Assembly (NCBI RefSeq): GCF_004216905.1
Contig: NZ_SGXJ01000004.1
Coordinates: forward strand, 186,001 to 250,000
DNA from: Kribbella sp. VKM Ac-2569
GTDB lineage: Bacteria > Actinomycetota > Actinomycetes > Propionibacteriales > Kribbellaceae
Direction: 5' to 3'
DNA: 64,000 bases
Below the pieces are notes generated by a model. That model worked only from the letters and a program-made list of their open reading frames with translations, was not told the DNA's origin and did not search any database. Positions 42,424 to 50,540 of the stretch are shown here, piece by piece (the stretch's first letter is position 1; every line of letters starts with the position of its first letter). A program made the translations under genes and the position numbers.

Positions 42424-43361
42424 GTCGGGAAGCCCGGGCCGGGGTGCTGCTGGCGCGGGGCGTACTGCGGTGTCTGGCGCGGCGGCTGCACGAAGTCCTG
42501 TACCGGTGGCGGCGGAGCGAGCCGCGACTGCTGCCAGCTGCCGATCTGGAGCATCAGCAGTGACGCCGTGACCCCCGCGACGATGAGCAGGACCGTCGCG
42601 ACCGTGAACCCGATGTCGACGGCCAGCGCGACCCGGACCATGTAGTCCTGGAGGTCGTAGATGTCGACGTACGAACCCTCCGCGTCGCTGTCCGCCACCT
42701 CGACCAGCCGGACGATCCAGATGACGAACCCGATCACCGCGGCCGATCCGCCGCCAACGATGATGACCCAGAAGCCGCACCAGGACACCCACCACGTGTA
42801 CAGCAGGGCGCGGATCCGGCCGGATCGGGCGATGCCGGGTTGGTCGCGCGGCTCGCTGGCCCGGGCGACGTCCTCGACGACCTGCAGCGGGTACCAGAAC
42901 TGCACGATCGGGCAGATCCACGAGCCGACGACCCACCCGGGCGCCCGGCGATGCGCGCCGTGGGTCGGGACGGTCGGGTTCGGGGCGAACGGCGAATAGA
43001 GGAAGTCGACGTTGTCGCGGGCGCGCCACAGCCAGATCAGGAACGCGATCCCGGTCCCGATCAGCAGGTAACTGACCAGGTTCAGCAGCGGGCCGGTGCC
43101 GGTGATCGACTCGACGCCGCGCTGGATCTCCTCGTCGGAGAGCAGCCCGTACACGAACCGCTTGACCTCGGAGTACGACCGCCAGAGCAGCACGCACTGG
43201 ATCACGGCACAGAGAGCGGTCACCCCCATCAGCGCGATGCTGACGATCGCGAGCGCTCGCAACGGCCGGTACTGCGGCACCACCGGCATCGGCTGGTACG
43301 GCATCGGCTGGTAAGGCCCTGGTCCTTGATACGGCCCCGGCCCTTGGTACGGCTGCGTCAC
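42411..43361 (-). CDS. DUF4328 membrane protein
   Basis: DUF4328 proteins are polytopic membrane proteins of unknown function. This 316-residue one starts with a Pro/Tyr/Gly/Gln-rich segment of repeated YQGPGP and YQPMP units. About six membrane helices follow, with the family motif PGWVVGSWICPIVQFWYPLQ near residue 145 followed by VVEDVARASEP. The tail is again Pro/Gln-rich. Two further DUF4328 genes lie at 54982 and 55916. Confidence 0.88.
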   Translation of the reverse strand: MTQPYQGPGPYQGPGPYQPMPYQPMPVVPQYRPLRALAIVSIALMGVTALCAVIQCVLLWRSYSEVKRFVYGLLSDEEIQRGVESITGTGPLLNLVSYLLIGTGIAFLIWLWRARDNVDFLYSPFAPNPTVPTHGAHRRAPGWVVGSWICPIVQFWYPLQVVEDVARASEPRDQPGIARSGRIRALLYTWWVSWCGFWVIIVGGGSAAVIGFVIWIVRLVEVADSDAEGSYVDIYDLQDYMVRVALAVDIGFTVATVLLIVAGVTASLLMLQIGSWQQSRLAPPPPVQDFVQPPRQTPQYAPRQQHPGPGFPTYGP

Positions 43362-43401
43362 CTTCTACCTCCCCGCAGCCAAGTTAACCCCAAGACCGGA
43401 G

Positions 43402-44934
43402 TCACACCGCGGCGAAGGCCTCCCGTACGGCGGGCAGCGCGAGTTCCCGGTCCGCCGCCGACAGCCCGATCCGCGTCCGCCGATCCAGTACGTCGTCCTC
43501 GGTCAGCGCCCCCTCGTGTCGGACGGCGAACTTCACCTCGGCGTACGTCGTCCGCAGCCCCGGCGCGATCGGATGCTGCAACTCGGGCGGGCCTGCGATC
43601 ACCTGCGGCGCCTCCACGCCGTACCGCTGGACGAACCGCGCCGGCGCCCGGACCGCAGCCAGGTGCACACGATCGGCCGCGCCCACGAGCGGGATCCGGT
43701 GTGTCTCACAGGAGCGCCGTACGTCGAGCGTCGACTGCGCGAGTGCCTTGTCGAGCGCGTCCTGTGCCATCCGGCGATAGGTCGTGAGCTTGCCGCCGAC
43801 GATCGTCACCACGCCGTCCGGGCTGGTGATGACCGCGTGCCGCCGGGAAATGTCGGCGGTCGTGTTCTCGCCGTTGTGGTGACCTGTGTCGAGCAGCGGC
43901 CGGAGCCCGGCGTACGTGCCGATCAGGTCCGCGCGGGTCACCGGCTGCTGCACCGCGGAGCTGATCGTGTTCAGCAGGAAGTCGATCTCCGCGTCGGTCG
44001 CCTGCGGTACGTCGCTCACCGGGCCCGGCGCGTCCTCGTCGGTGAGGCCGACGTACACCCGGTCGTCGGGCGCCGGGATCGCCATCACGACGCGCCGCAG
44101 CTCCCCCGGCACCGGCACGGTCAGCAGGGCGGACAGCCCGCCGAACACGGACTGCGGCAGCACCAGGTGGGTGCCGCGGCTCGGCCGGAGCTTGATGCCG
44201 GAGGCAACTTGATCCGCCCAGATCCCGGCCGCGTTGATCACCACCCGCGCATCGACCGACCGCCGGTCCCCGGTCAGTTGGTCGACCAGGACCGCACCGC
44301 GGCCGGTGACCTCCGTGGCGGCGACGTGGGTCAGGATGCGAGCGCCGTACTGCGCGGCAGTCCGGGCGATCGCGACGACCAGGCGCGCGTCGTCGTACAA
44401 CTGTCCGTCCCAGGTCAGGAAGCCGCCGCGCATCCCCTCGGGCTTGAGCGTCGGCGCGTAGCGCAGGATCTCGGCCGAGCTGACCCGGCGGGAGTGCGGC
44501 AGGTAGTCCTCGCTCGTCCGGGCGAACGTGCGCAGGACGTCGCCGCCGAGGAACGCCGACCGCAGCAGCGCCGCCTGCGCGAACCTTGCCTGTGGCAACC
44601 ACGGCGCGATCTGCGGGATCGGGTGCACGAGATGCGGCGCGGTGGTCTTCATCAGGATGCCGCGCTCGACGGCGCTCTCGTACGCGATCCCCACATGCCC
44701 GGACGCCAGGTAGCGCAGGCCGCCGTGCACGAGCTTGGAGCTCCACCGGCTGGTCCCGAACGCCAGGTCGTGCTTCTCCACCAGGGCAACGGTCAGTCCG
44801 CGCGCGGCCGCGTCCAGCGCCACGCCGGCGCCGGTGACCCCGCCGCCGACGACGAGCACGTCGACCGCACTCAGCGAGTCGAGCTCACGGGAACGCCGCG
44901 CGGCGTTCAGGCTCGCGTTGCCCACGCTGATCAT
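43402..44934 (-). CDS. glpD: Glycerol-3-phosphate dehydrogenase, FAD-dependent
   Basis: GlpD oxidises glycerol 3-phosphate to dihydroxyacetone phosphate at the membrane, passing electrons to quinone. The 510-residue protein has the FAD dinucleotide motif VVGGGVTGAGVALDAAARG near residue 28 and the family hallmark SSKLVHGGLRYL near 66. Other signatures are IWADQVA, YVGLTDED and the C-terminal helical domain. Its ATG overlaps the TetR gene's stop by four bases (ATGA), so regulator and enzyme are made together. Confidence 0.93.
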   Translation of the reverse strand: MISVGNASLNAARRSRELDSLSAVDVLVVGGGVTGAGVALDAAARGLTVALVEKHDLAFGTSRWSSKLVHGGLRYLASGHVGIAYESAVERGILMKTTAPHLVHPIPQIAPWLPQARFAQAALLRSAFLGGDVLRTFARTSEDYLPHSRRVSSAEILRYAPTLKPEGMRGGFLTWDGQLYDDARLVVAIARTAAQYGARILTHVAATEVTGRGAVLVDQLTGDRRSVDARVVINAAGIWADQVASGIKLRPSRGTHLVLPQSVFGGLSALLTVPVPGELRRVVMAIPAPDDRVYVGLTDEDAPGPVSDVPQATDAEIDFLLNTISSAVQQPVTRADLIGTYAGLRPLLDTGHHNGENTTADISRRHAVITSPDGVVTIVGGKLTTYRRMAQDALDKALAQSTLDVRRSCETHRIPLVGAADRVHLAAVRAPARFVQRYGVEAPQVIAGPPELQHPIAPGLRTTYAEVKFAVRHEGALTEDDVLDRRTRIGLSAADRELALPAVREAFAAV

Positions 44935-45551
44935 GGCGTCAGGTACCTGGTGAGCATCATCCGCAGCTCCTCGTCGAGCTTCGGGTACTCGTCCTTCTCC
45001 GCCATCACCGGACCCGACACCGCCGACGCCAGCGAGACCAGAATGATCTGCCGCGCCAGCCACACCGGATCGCCGTCGCGGATCGAGCCGTCGGCCTGCC
45101 CCTGGCGGATGCCTTCCTCGACCAGCGCGAGGTGGGCGACGGTGCTGCTGCCGCGGCGCTCCATCAGGTACGGCGTGAGGAACTCGGGGTCGAGCTCGAT
45201 GATCTTGCGCATCAACGGGTGCACCCGGGTCTTCGCGACCACCTCGACGACACCCTCGACCAGGCGCGCCCGGCCATCCACGGCATCCGGCTGGAACGCG
45301 GACACCAGCGCGATCGTCCACTCCCGGGTCATCAACGCGGCGACCACGGCCTGCACGTTCGGCCAGCGCCGGTACAGCGTCGCGCGGGAGACTTCGGCGT
45401 GCCGGGCGATGTCGGCCATCGTCATCCGGCGCATCCCGATCGCGAGCAGCAACTCGTACGCCGCGTCCAGGATCCGCTCCTCGCCGATCGCGTTCGCCGG
45501 CGTGGGACGGGTGCTGGTTTCCTGATCGGATTCGCTGCTACGCTGAGACAT
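44931..45551 (-). CDS. TetR-family transcriptional regulator
   Basis: This 206-residue regulator has the N-terminal TetR helix-turn-helix at about 25-70 (ERILDAAYELLLAIGMRRMT and HAEVSRATLYRRWPN). A C-terminal ligand-binding domain with several amphipathic helices follows. I used the ATG at 45551. It is upstream of and coupled to glpD and divergent from the FAD oxidase gene, so it likely controls both in response to a lipid or glycerol metabolite. This is inference from position. Confidence 0.92.
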   Translation of the reverse strand: MSQRSSESDQETSTRPTPANAIGEERILDAAYELLLAIGMRRMTMADIARHAEVSRATLYRRWPNVQAVVAALMTREWTIALVSAFQPDAVDGRARLVEGVVEVVAKTRVHPLMRKIIELDPEFLTPYLMERRGSSTVAHLALVEEGIRQGQADGSIRDGDPVWLARQIILVSLASAVSGPVMAEKDEYPKLDEELRMMLTRYLTP

Positions 45552-45592
45552 CACACGTCAGAGTGTATCAGCGACTTTGCCATCCCGGAACT

Positions 45593-45635
45593 GTCGATGG
45601 GAGGTGGAGGCCAGGGGGTTCCACCTCCCATCGAC
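45593..45635. repeat. Long perfect hairpin between divergent genes
   Basis: Two perfect 16-base arms (45593-45608 and 45620-45635) enclose an 11-base loop. The element sits 34 bases before the FAD oxidase start, in its probable leader. It may be a terminator-like stem, a translation-controlling structure or an operator. Confidence 0.85.
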
Positions 45636-45668
45636 GCTACCTCGCCGGACTCTTGATCGGGAGCTCAG

Positions 45669-47228
45669 ATGACCGAATCCGACCTGCCGGTGGTGCAACT
45701 CACGCCCGGCCGCTGGGGCGACCCCGCCCACCCGGTCGACCTCCCGTCCGCCGCGGTCGACGCCCTGAAGCACCTCGGCGTACGGCGATCCGCCGCCGAG
45801 CCCGTCGCTCCGGCCGACCGGCCAGGGCTCACGCCTGACCAACTGTCGTTCCTGAGTCAGGTCGTAGGGACTGACCACGTGGCCTCGGACCTGGACTCGC
45901 GCTGGGCGCACACCCGCGGCTACTCGACGACGGACTTGCTCAAGGACCGCGCAGGCGACACTTCGGACATGCCGGATGCGGTCGTCTACCCCGCCTCACA
46001 CGACGAAGTGCAGGAGTTGCTGACCGGTTGCGCCGAGCGGGACCTGGTCGTCGTCCCATACTCCGGCGGTACGTCGGTTGTCGGCGGCCTCGCGCCGTCC
46101 CGCCGATTTGTCACCGTGGACCTGCGGCGACTCGATCAACTGGTCGACGTCGACGAGGTCTCGCGAACGGCCACGCTGCAGGCCGGCGTCCGCGGTCCGG
46201 CGGCCGAGGCGTTGCTGGCCGAGCGCGGCTACACGCTGGGGCATTTCCCGCAGTCGTACGAGGGCGCGTCGATCGGCGGCTACGCGGCGGCGCGGTCGAG
46301 CGGCCAGTCGTCAGCCGGGTACGGCCGCTTCGACCAGATGGTCGTCGGCCTGACCCTCGCCACTCCGCGCGGCACGATCGAGCTCGGACGCGCGCCGATG
46401 TCCGCGGCCGGCCCGGACCTGCGCCAGCTCGTGCTCGGGTCCGAGGGCGCGTTCGGCATCATCACGTCGGTCGTCGTACGGATCCGGCCGCGACCGACCG
46501 AGCGGCACTTCGAGGGCTGGCGGTTCGAGAGCTTCGACACCGGGCTGGCCGCCGTACGACGGCTCGCGCAGGACGGGCCGTTGCCGACGGTGCTCCGGCT
46601 GTCGGACGAGGTCGAGACTGCGGTGAACCTCGCCGACCCGGACGTGCTCGGTGGCGGATCCGGCGGCGTGCTCGCGATCATCGGTTTCGACGGCCCGTAC
46701 AACCAGGCGACCGCCGACGTCCTGACGGCCGCCGGCGGGAAGAACCTCGGCGCGGACCCGGGTGAGACATGGCGGGTCGGTCGCTACCGGGCGCCGTACC
46801 TCCGCGATCCCCTGCTCGACGAAGGCGCGCTCGTCGAGACCCTTGAGACGGCCGCGTTCTGGTCGCGCATCCCCGCCCTGAAGACAGCCGTCACCGAAGC
46901 GCTCGTCGGCGCACTGGGTGCCACGCCGCCGCTGGTCCTCTGTCACATCTCGCACGTCTACGAGACCGGCGCATCGCTCTACTTCACGGTGATCTGTGCA
47001 CAGTCCGACGATCCGATCGAGCAGTGGCGGACCGCGAAGCTCGCCGCCAACCAGGCGATCGCCGACGCCGGCGGCACGATCTCCCACCACCATGGCGTCG
47101 GCACCGACCACCGCGACGCCTACGCCACCGAGATCGGTCCCTTGGCCGTCGAAACCCTGCGCGCGGTCAAGCAAACCCTCGACCCGGACAACGTCATGAA
47201 CCCAGGCATCCTGATCCCCGAAGACTGA
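45669..47228 (+). CDS. FAD-linked oxidase, alkyl-DHAP-synthase-like
   Basis: This 519-residue protein is a vanillyl-alcohol-oxidase-type flavoprotein. The FAD-binding region runs from ~100 (AVVYPASHDEV) through VVPYSGGTSVVGGL to GSEGAFGIITSVVVRI. The C-terminal cap carries the His-rich motif HHHGVGTDHR near 465, as in alkyl-dihydroxyacetone-phosphate synthase, which makes the ether bond of ether lipids. Its neighbour glpD makes dihydroxyacetone phosphate, the source of that substrate. Lactate or glycolate oxidase-like functions remain possible. Confidence 0.88.
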   Translation: MTESDLPVVQLTPGRWGDPAHPVDLPSAAVDALKHLGVRRSAAEPVAPADRPGLTPDQLSFLSQVVGTDHVASDLDSRWAHTRGYSTTDLLKDRAGDTSDMPDAVVYPASHDEVQELLTGCAERDLVVVPYSGGTSVVGGLAPSRRFVTVDLRRLDQLVDVDEVSRTATLQAGVRGPAAEALLAERGYTLGHFPQSYEGASIGGYAAARSSGQSSAGYGRFDQMVVGLTLATPRGTIELGRAPMSAAGPDLRQLVLGSEGAFGIITSVVVRIRPRPTERHFEGWRFESFDTGLAAVRRLAQDGPLPTVLRLSDEVETAVNLADPDVLGGGSGGVLAIIGFDGPYNQATADVLTAAGGKNLGADPGETWRVGRYRAPYLRDPLLDEGALVETLETAAFWSRIPALKTAVTEALVGALGATPPLVLCHISHVYETGASLYFTVICAQSDDPIEQWRTAKLAANQAIADAGGTISHHHGVGTDHRDAYATEIGPLAVETLRAVKQTLDPDNVMNPGILIPED

Positions 47229-47245
47229 ATCCGTCTCGGCAACGC

Positions 47246-47273
47246 TTGACTTCAAGTTTAGTTGAGGTATGAC
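47246..47273 (+). promoter_or_regulatory. SoxR/MerR-like promoter of the SDR-queA operon
   Basis: TTGACTTCAAGTTTAGTTGA and the following GGTATGAC form a promoter with TTGACT (47246-47251) and TATGAC (47268-47273). Between them ACTTCAA and TTGAGGT make an imperfect inverted repeat very like the SoxR box. The start codon at 47283 is nine bases past the -10, so the message is probably nearly leaderless. Confidence 0.6.
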
Positions 47274-47282
47274 GGTAACGGC

Positions 47283-48002
47283 ATGACTCCTGAACCGTCC
47301 GACCGTCCTGTTGCTCTCATCACCGGCGCGTCCGCCGGGCTCGGGCTCGCACTCGCGCACGGGCTGGCCGATCGCGGCTGGGCGCTCGTGATCGACGCGC
47401 GTGGCGCCGAAGCGCTCAAGGACACCGCCGACGCGCTGGCTGACCGCACCGACGTCGTACCGCTGGCCGGCGACGTCACCGACCCCGAACACCGCGCCGA
47501 CCTAGTGGAGGCGATCTCCGAGCTCGGTCGGCTCGACCTGCTCATCAACAACGCCAGCTACCTCGGGCAGAGCCCGCTGCAAGCACTGGCCACGGCTGAC
47601 CTCGACGAGCTCCGTCGCGTGTACGAGGTCGACGTACTCGCACCAATCGCACTCATACAGGCCCTGCTTCCCGCACTCACTACAGCGTCCGGTGTGCTGA
47701 TCAACATCAGCTCCGACGCCGCGGTGGAGGCCTATGAGACCTGGGGTGGCTACGGCTCCGCCAAGGCCGCACTGGACCACGCGACTCGGGTCCTGGCCGC
47801 TGAGCACCCAGCACTGGCGGTGTACGCCGTTGACCCGGGTGATCTGCGTACTGCGATGCACCAGGCCGCCTTCCCCGGTGAGGACATCTCCGACCGGCCT
47901 GAGCCCGCAACCGTCGTACCGGCGTTCCTGCAGTTGCTGGACAGCCGGCCGGAGAGTGGCAGGTACCGGGCGGCTGATTTCGCACCTGCGGTGGCCTCGT
48001 GA
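47283..48002 (+). CDS. Short-chain dehydrogenase/reductase
   Basis: This 239-residue protein has the classical SDR pattern. The coenzyme loop is TGASAGLGLALA, the structural motif is LLINNAS, the catalytic Ser is in NISSDAAV, and Tyr-x3-Lys is in YGSAKAALDHAT. The ATG at 47283 is close to the promoter. Its stop overlaps the queA start by one base (TGATG), so the two are translationally coupled. Its substrate is unknown; the pairing with queA is notable. Confidence 0.92.
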   Translation: MTPEPSDRPVALITGASAGLGLALAHGLADRGWALVIDARGAEALKDTADALADRTDVVPLAGDVTDPEHRADLVEAISELGRLDLLINNASYLGQSPLQALATADLDELRRVYEVDVLAPIALIQALLPALTTASGVLINISSDAAVEAYETWGGYGSAKAALDHATRVLAAEHPALAVYAVDPGDLRTAMHQAAFPGEDISDRPEPATVVPAFLQLLDSRPESGRYRAADFAPAVAS

Positions 48003-49003
48003 TGGTGCATCCACACACCAGATTCGACCTGCCGGAGGCGCTGAACGCCGGCGAACCACCGGAGGCCCGCGGCGTCTCGCGGGACCACGTGAAGCTGCTG
48101 GTCGCGGAGGGGCCGACCGTCACGCACACCCGCTTCGACCGCATCGGTGAACACCTGCGGCCCGGTGACCTGCTGCTGGTCAACACCTCCAGTACGTTGC
48201 CCGCAGCTGTGGACAGCTCGTCGTACACCGTGCACTTCTCTACACCGCTGGACGACGGCACCTGGGTCGTCGAGTTACGCAACGGCGGCGCACCGATGTT
48301 CGACGGTACGGCGGGCGACCGGGTGGACCTGCCGGAAGGTGCACTGACGTTGCTGGCGCCGTACCAAGGCTCGAATCGCCTGTGGATCGCCAAGCCACCG
48401 GCGGCCGACGTACTCGGGTACCTGCAGCGGCACGGGCGGCCGATCACCTACAACTACGTCGGCAAGCAGTGGCCGTTGGCGTCGTACCAGACCGTCTTCG
48501 CACGCGACCCGGGCAGTGCGGAGATGCCGAGCGCCGCCAGACCGTTCAGCTTCGAGCTGGTGAGCCACCTGGCGTCGCAGGGCGTACTGATCGCACCGAT
48601 CCTGCTGCACTGCGGCGTGTCCTCACTGGAGAGCCACGAGCCGCCTCAGCCCGAGCGGTACGACGTACCCGCGCACACGGCCCGCCTAGTCAACTGGGTC
48701 AAGGCCAACGGCGGCCGGGTGATCGCAGTCGGCACCACCGCCGTACGCGCCATCGAATCAGCCACGACTCCGGACGGCACCGTCACGCCGGCGCACGGCT
48801 GGACCGATCTGATCCTCGGTCCGGAACGCCAGCCGTACGTCGTCGACGGCCTGATCACCGGCTGGCACGCCCCCGAGGCGTCCCACCTACTCCTCCTCGA
48901 GTCCGTAGCCGGCCCCGACCAGATCCAGCGCGCGTACGACGCAGCAGTCCAAGAGCACTACCTCTGGCACGAGTTCGGCGACAGCTGCCTCATCCTGCGC
49001 TGA
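48002..49003 (+). CDS. QueA-like S-adenosylmethionine:tRNA ribosyltransferase-isomerase
   Basis: QueA adds the ribose of S-adenosylmethionine to preQ1 in tRNA, giving epoxyqueuosine. The 333-residue protein, near the usual ~340-350, has the family motifs FDLPEALNAGEPPEARGVSR in its N-terminus, RPITYNYVGKQWPL, HCGVSSLES, VIAVGTTAVRAIES and ITGWHAPEASHLLLL. The usual last step enzymes (Tgt, QueG/QueH) are not in the window. Many actinobacteria lack queuosine, so this paralog may act on another RNA or small molecule. The call rests on clear family motifs; the function is less certain. Confidence 0.88.
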   Translation: MVHPHTRFDLPEALNAGEPPEARGVSRDHVKLLVAEGPTVTHTRFDRIGEHLRPGDLLLVNTSSTLPAAVDSSSYTVHFSTPLDDGTWVVELRNGGAPMFDGTAGDRVDLPEGALTLLAPYQGSNRLWIAKPPAADVLGYLQRHGRPITYNYVGKQWPLASYQTVFARDPGSAEMPSAARPFSFELVSHLASQGVLIAPILLHCGVSSLESHEPPQPERYDVPAHTARLVNWVKANGGRVIAVGTTAVRAIESATTPDGTVTPAHGWTDLILGPERQPYVVDGLITGWHAPEASHLLLLESVAGPDQIQRAYDAAVQEHYLWHEFGDSCLILR

Positions 49004-49022
49004 CCATCCGGCCGCAGAGGTC

Positions 49023-49175
49023 TCAGGAGGCCTTGGCCGGCTGCTGCTTCTGCTGGGAGATGCGGGTGGTGGTCTGAAGCGCCGTCACCGCACTAGGAGA
49101 TTCCGGCGCCGACGGCCGCACGACCTGATGTTCGTTGCCGGGCCGGGCTCGCTTGTCCACTGCACGTGGGCTCAT
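49023..49175 (-). CDS. Possible small protein of 50 residues
   Basis: The ATG at 49175 opens a 50-codon frame that starts SPRAVDKRARPGNEHQVVRP and ends QQKQQPAKAS. It is basic and hydrophilic with no membrane segment and resembles no family I know. AGGA lies about ten bases upstream of the start. Codon positions are GC-rich as in real genes here. It is convergent with queA. It could also be chance. Confidence 0.4.
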   Translation of the reverse strand: MSPRAVDKRARPGNEHQVVRPSAPESPSAVTALQTTTRISQQKQQPAKAS

Positions 49176-49396
49176 ACCGATGTCCTAACCATTCGGTCCC
49201 CCGTCGGGACGTCACTTGATTAGACGAGCACAAGCCCTCGGCTGTCATGTCCTTTTATCCAACTGAGCAGAAATTGTGGCCTAGGCCGATTAGTTGCTTT
49301 TTGAATCGGCGGAGCCGCCTAGTGTCCCGCGCCCGAAGTTCGTGCCCTAAGTCCGGAGTCGGCCGGACTTGACCACGCCAGCCGCTGGCTCCCGGG

Positions 49397-49491
49397 CCCC
49401 AAACCGGTTTGGGGAGACCTACCTGCCCGAATCGGGCAGTAGCGCTCCCCGGTCGGAGGCAAGAGCCTCCCCAAACCGGTTTGGGGAGGCT
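49397..49491. repeat. Pair of large palindromes sharing one core
   Basis: The core CCCCAAACCGGTTTGGGG is perfect at 49397-49414. It recurs at 49464-49491 inside a perfect 28-bp palindrome. The two copies are 50 bases apart and lie in a stretch without genes. Apart from these and the repeat at 49789-49822, I see nothing in 49176-49822. Confidence 0.9.
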
Positions 49492-49788
49492 TGTGGAGGG
49501 CCTGAGCGGACTGGGCGCGGGGAGCCGCGATCGCACCGGGCCGGACTTACGACGCTAACTTGCGGCGCAGCCCCGGTCCCGGACGCGACTGCCCCGCCGG
49601 TGTCACTCGGCCATGTTGTCCGGGCCACCCTCACTGCGCTGAGATCCCGACCCCGAGGAGCCGGGCCGGTCGCCCTACGCGACGTGGATCCCTTGTGCAT
49701 CAGGGGTTGGAGCGAGATGCGGCCTTGACGACAGGTTCCGCTGCTCGCAGGGCAACGTCAAGCAAGACTCAAGACCAACGCACGAGTT

Positions 49789-49822
49789 CTAGCGACCAAG
49801 TTTCACTAGCGACCAAGTTTCA
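49789..49822. repeat. Two tandem 17-bp repeats
   Basis: CTAGCGACCAAGTTTCA occurs twice in direct tandem, and the next bases (CTAGCG) begin a third copy. The array ends at the stop codon of the BNR fragment. Confidence 0.9.
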
Positions 49823-50284
49823 CTAGCGCGGCGCGAAGTACTTCCAGGTCTTGCCGTGATCGGTGCTGGTGATGGCCTGGTCGCCGTTGTACTGCGGTCC
49901 GTAGACGAACTCGCCGACCCTTGCCAGCTCGCCCAGGTCGGCCGGCGGTGTGAACGGCGCACCGGCACCGGGCCGGAGGAGTTCGCGTTTCTTGCCCTGG
50001 AAGAGCGCAAGCCCGGTGCCGTTGTCGAAGGCAACGGGAGACGACAGGTACGGGGCGGTCCGGGCGGCCACTGTCGTCCAGTGTTCGCCGCGGTCGGTGG
50101 ACAACCGCAGTGGCACCGGGTCATCCATCCTGCCGGGCTTTCTGCCCTGGATCGCCACCAGCGTCTTGCCGTCCGAGCTGACTCCCAGTTCGCCACCCAT
50201 CCGGCCGGGGCTGATGACGGAGTGGCCCCAGGTCTTGCCGCGGTCGTCGGTCCAGTAGATGTTGCCGACGCCGCTGTTCTTGGC
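49823..50284 (-). pseudogene. BNR/sialidase-like protein fragment
   Basis: The last ~154 codons of a secreted BNR (Asp-box) beta-propeller protein are seen. Asp-box repeats are YWTDDRGKTWGHS, RLSTDRGEHWTTV and STDHGKTWKYF. The N-terminal half and any signal peptide are missing. Upstream, the frame runs directly into the 5' part of a sigma-factor gene in another frame, as if a deletion joined two neighbouring genes. The fragment has no start of its own that I would trust. Confidence 0.75.
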
Positions 50285-50469
50285 GTGCGCAGCCGCGCCT
50301 CCGGGTTGTCGAGCTGGGCGAGCCGTTGGGGTTTCTCGACGGCGCGGACGAACGCCTCCTGGACGGCGTCCTCGGCCTCGCCCAGGTTCCCGCAGATCGC
50401 GAACAGTTGCCCGACCAGCCGCCGGTAACACCCTTCGTACAGCTCGCGCACCGTGTCGCCGTCAGCCAT
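50285..50469 (-). pseudogene. ECF sigma factor, 5' fragment
   Basis: The first 62 codons of an ECF sigma factor are intact. GGGGAG precedes the ATG at 50469, and the sequence includes LYEGCYRRLVGQLF and GEAEDAVQEAFVRAVEK, the region 2 core. After LDNPEARLRT the reading frame loses all similarity and the DNA becomes BNR coding in another frame. Regions 2.4 to 4 are missing, so no functional sigma factor is made. Confidence 0.75.
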
Positions 50470-50540
50470 CACCACTCCCCAGATCAGACCCTTTGCCTGC
50501 ACGAGTCCTGGCGGGAGGATCCGGTTGCATCAGGTTCGGG

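Noticed and set aside
49255..49536. Minus-strand frame with two PKPVWG repeats
   Set aside because: The repeats are just the translation of the two palindromes; there is no ribosome site or conserved feature.
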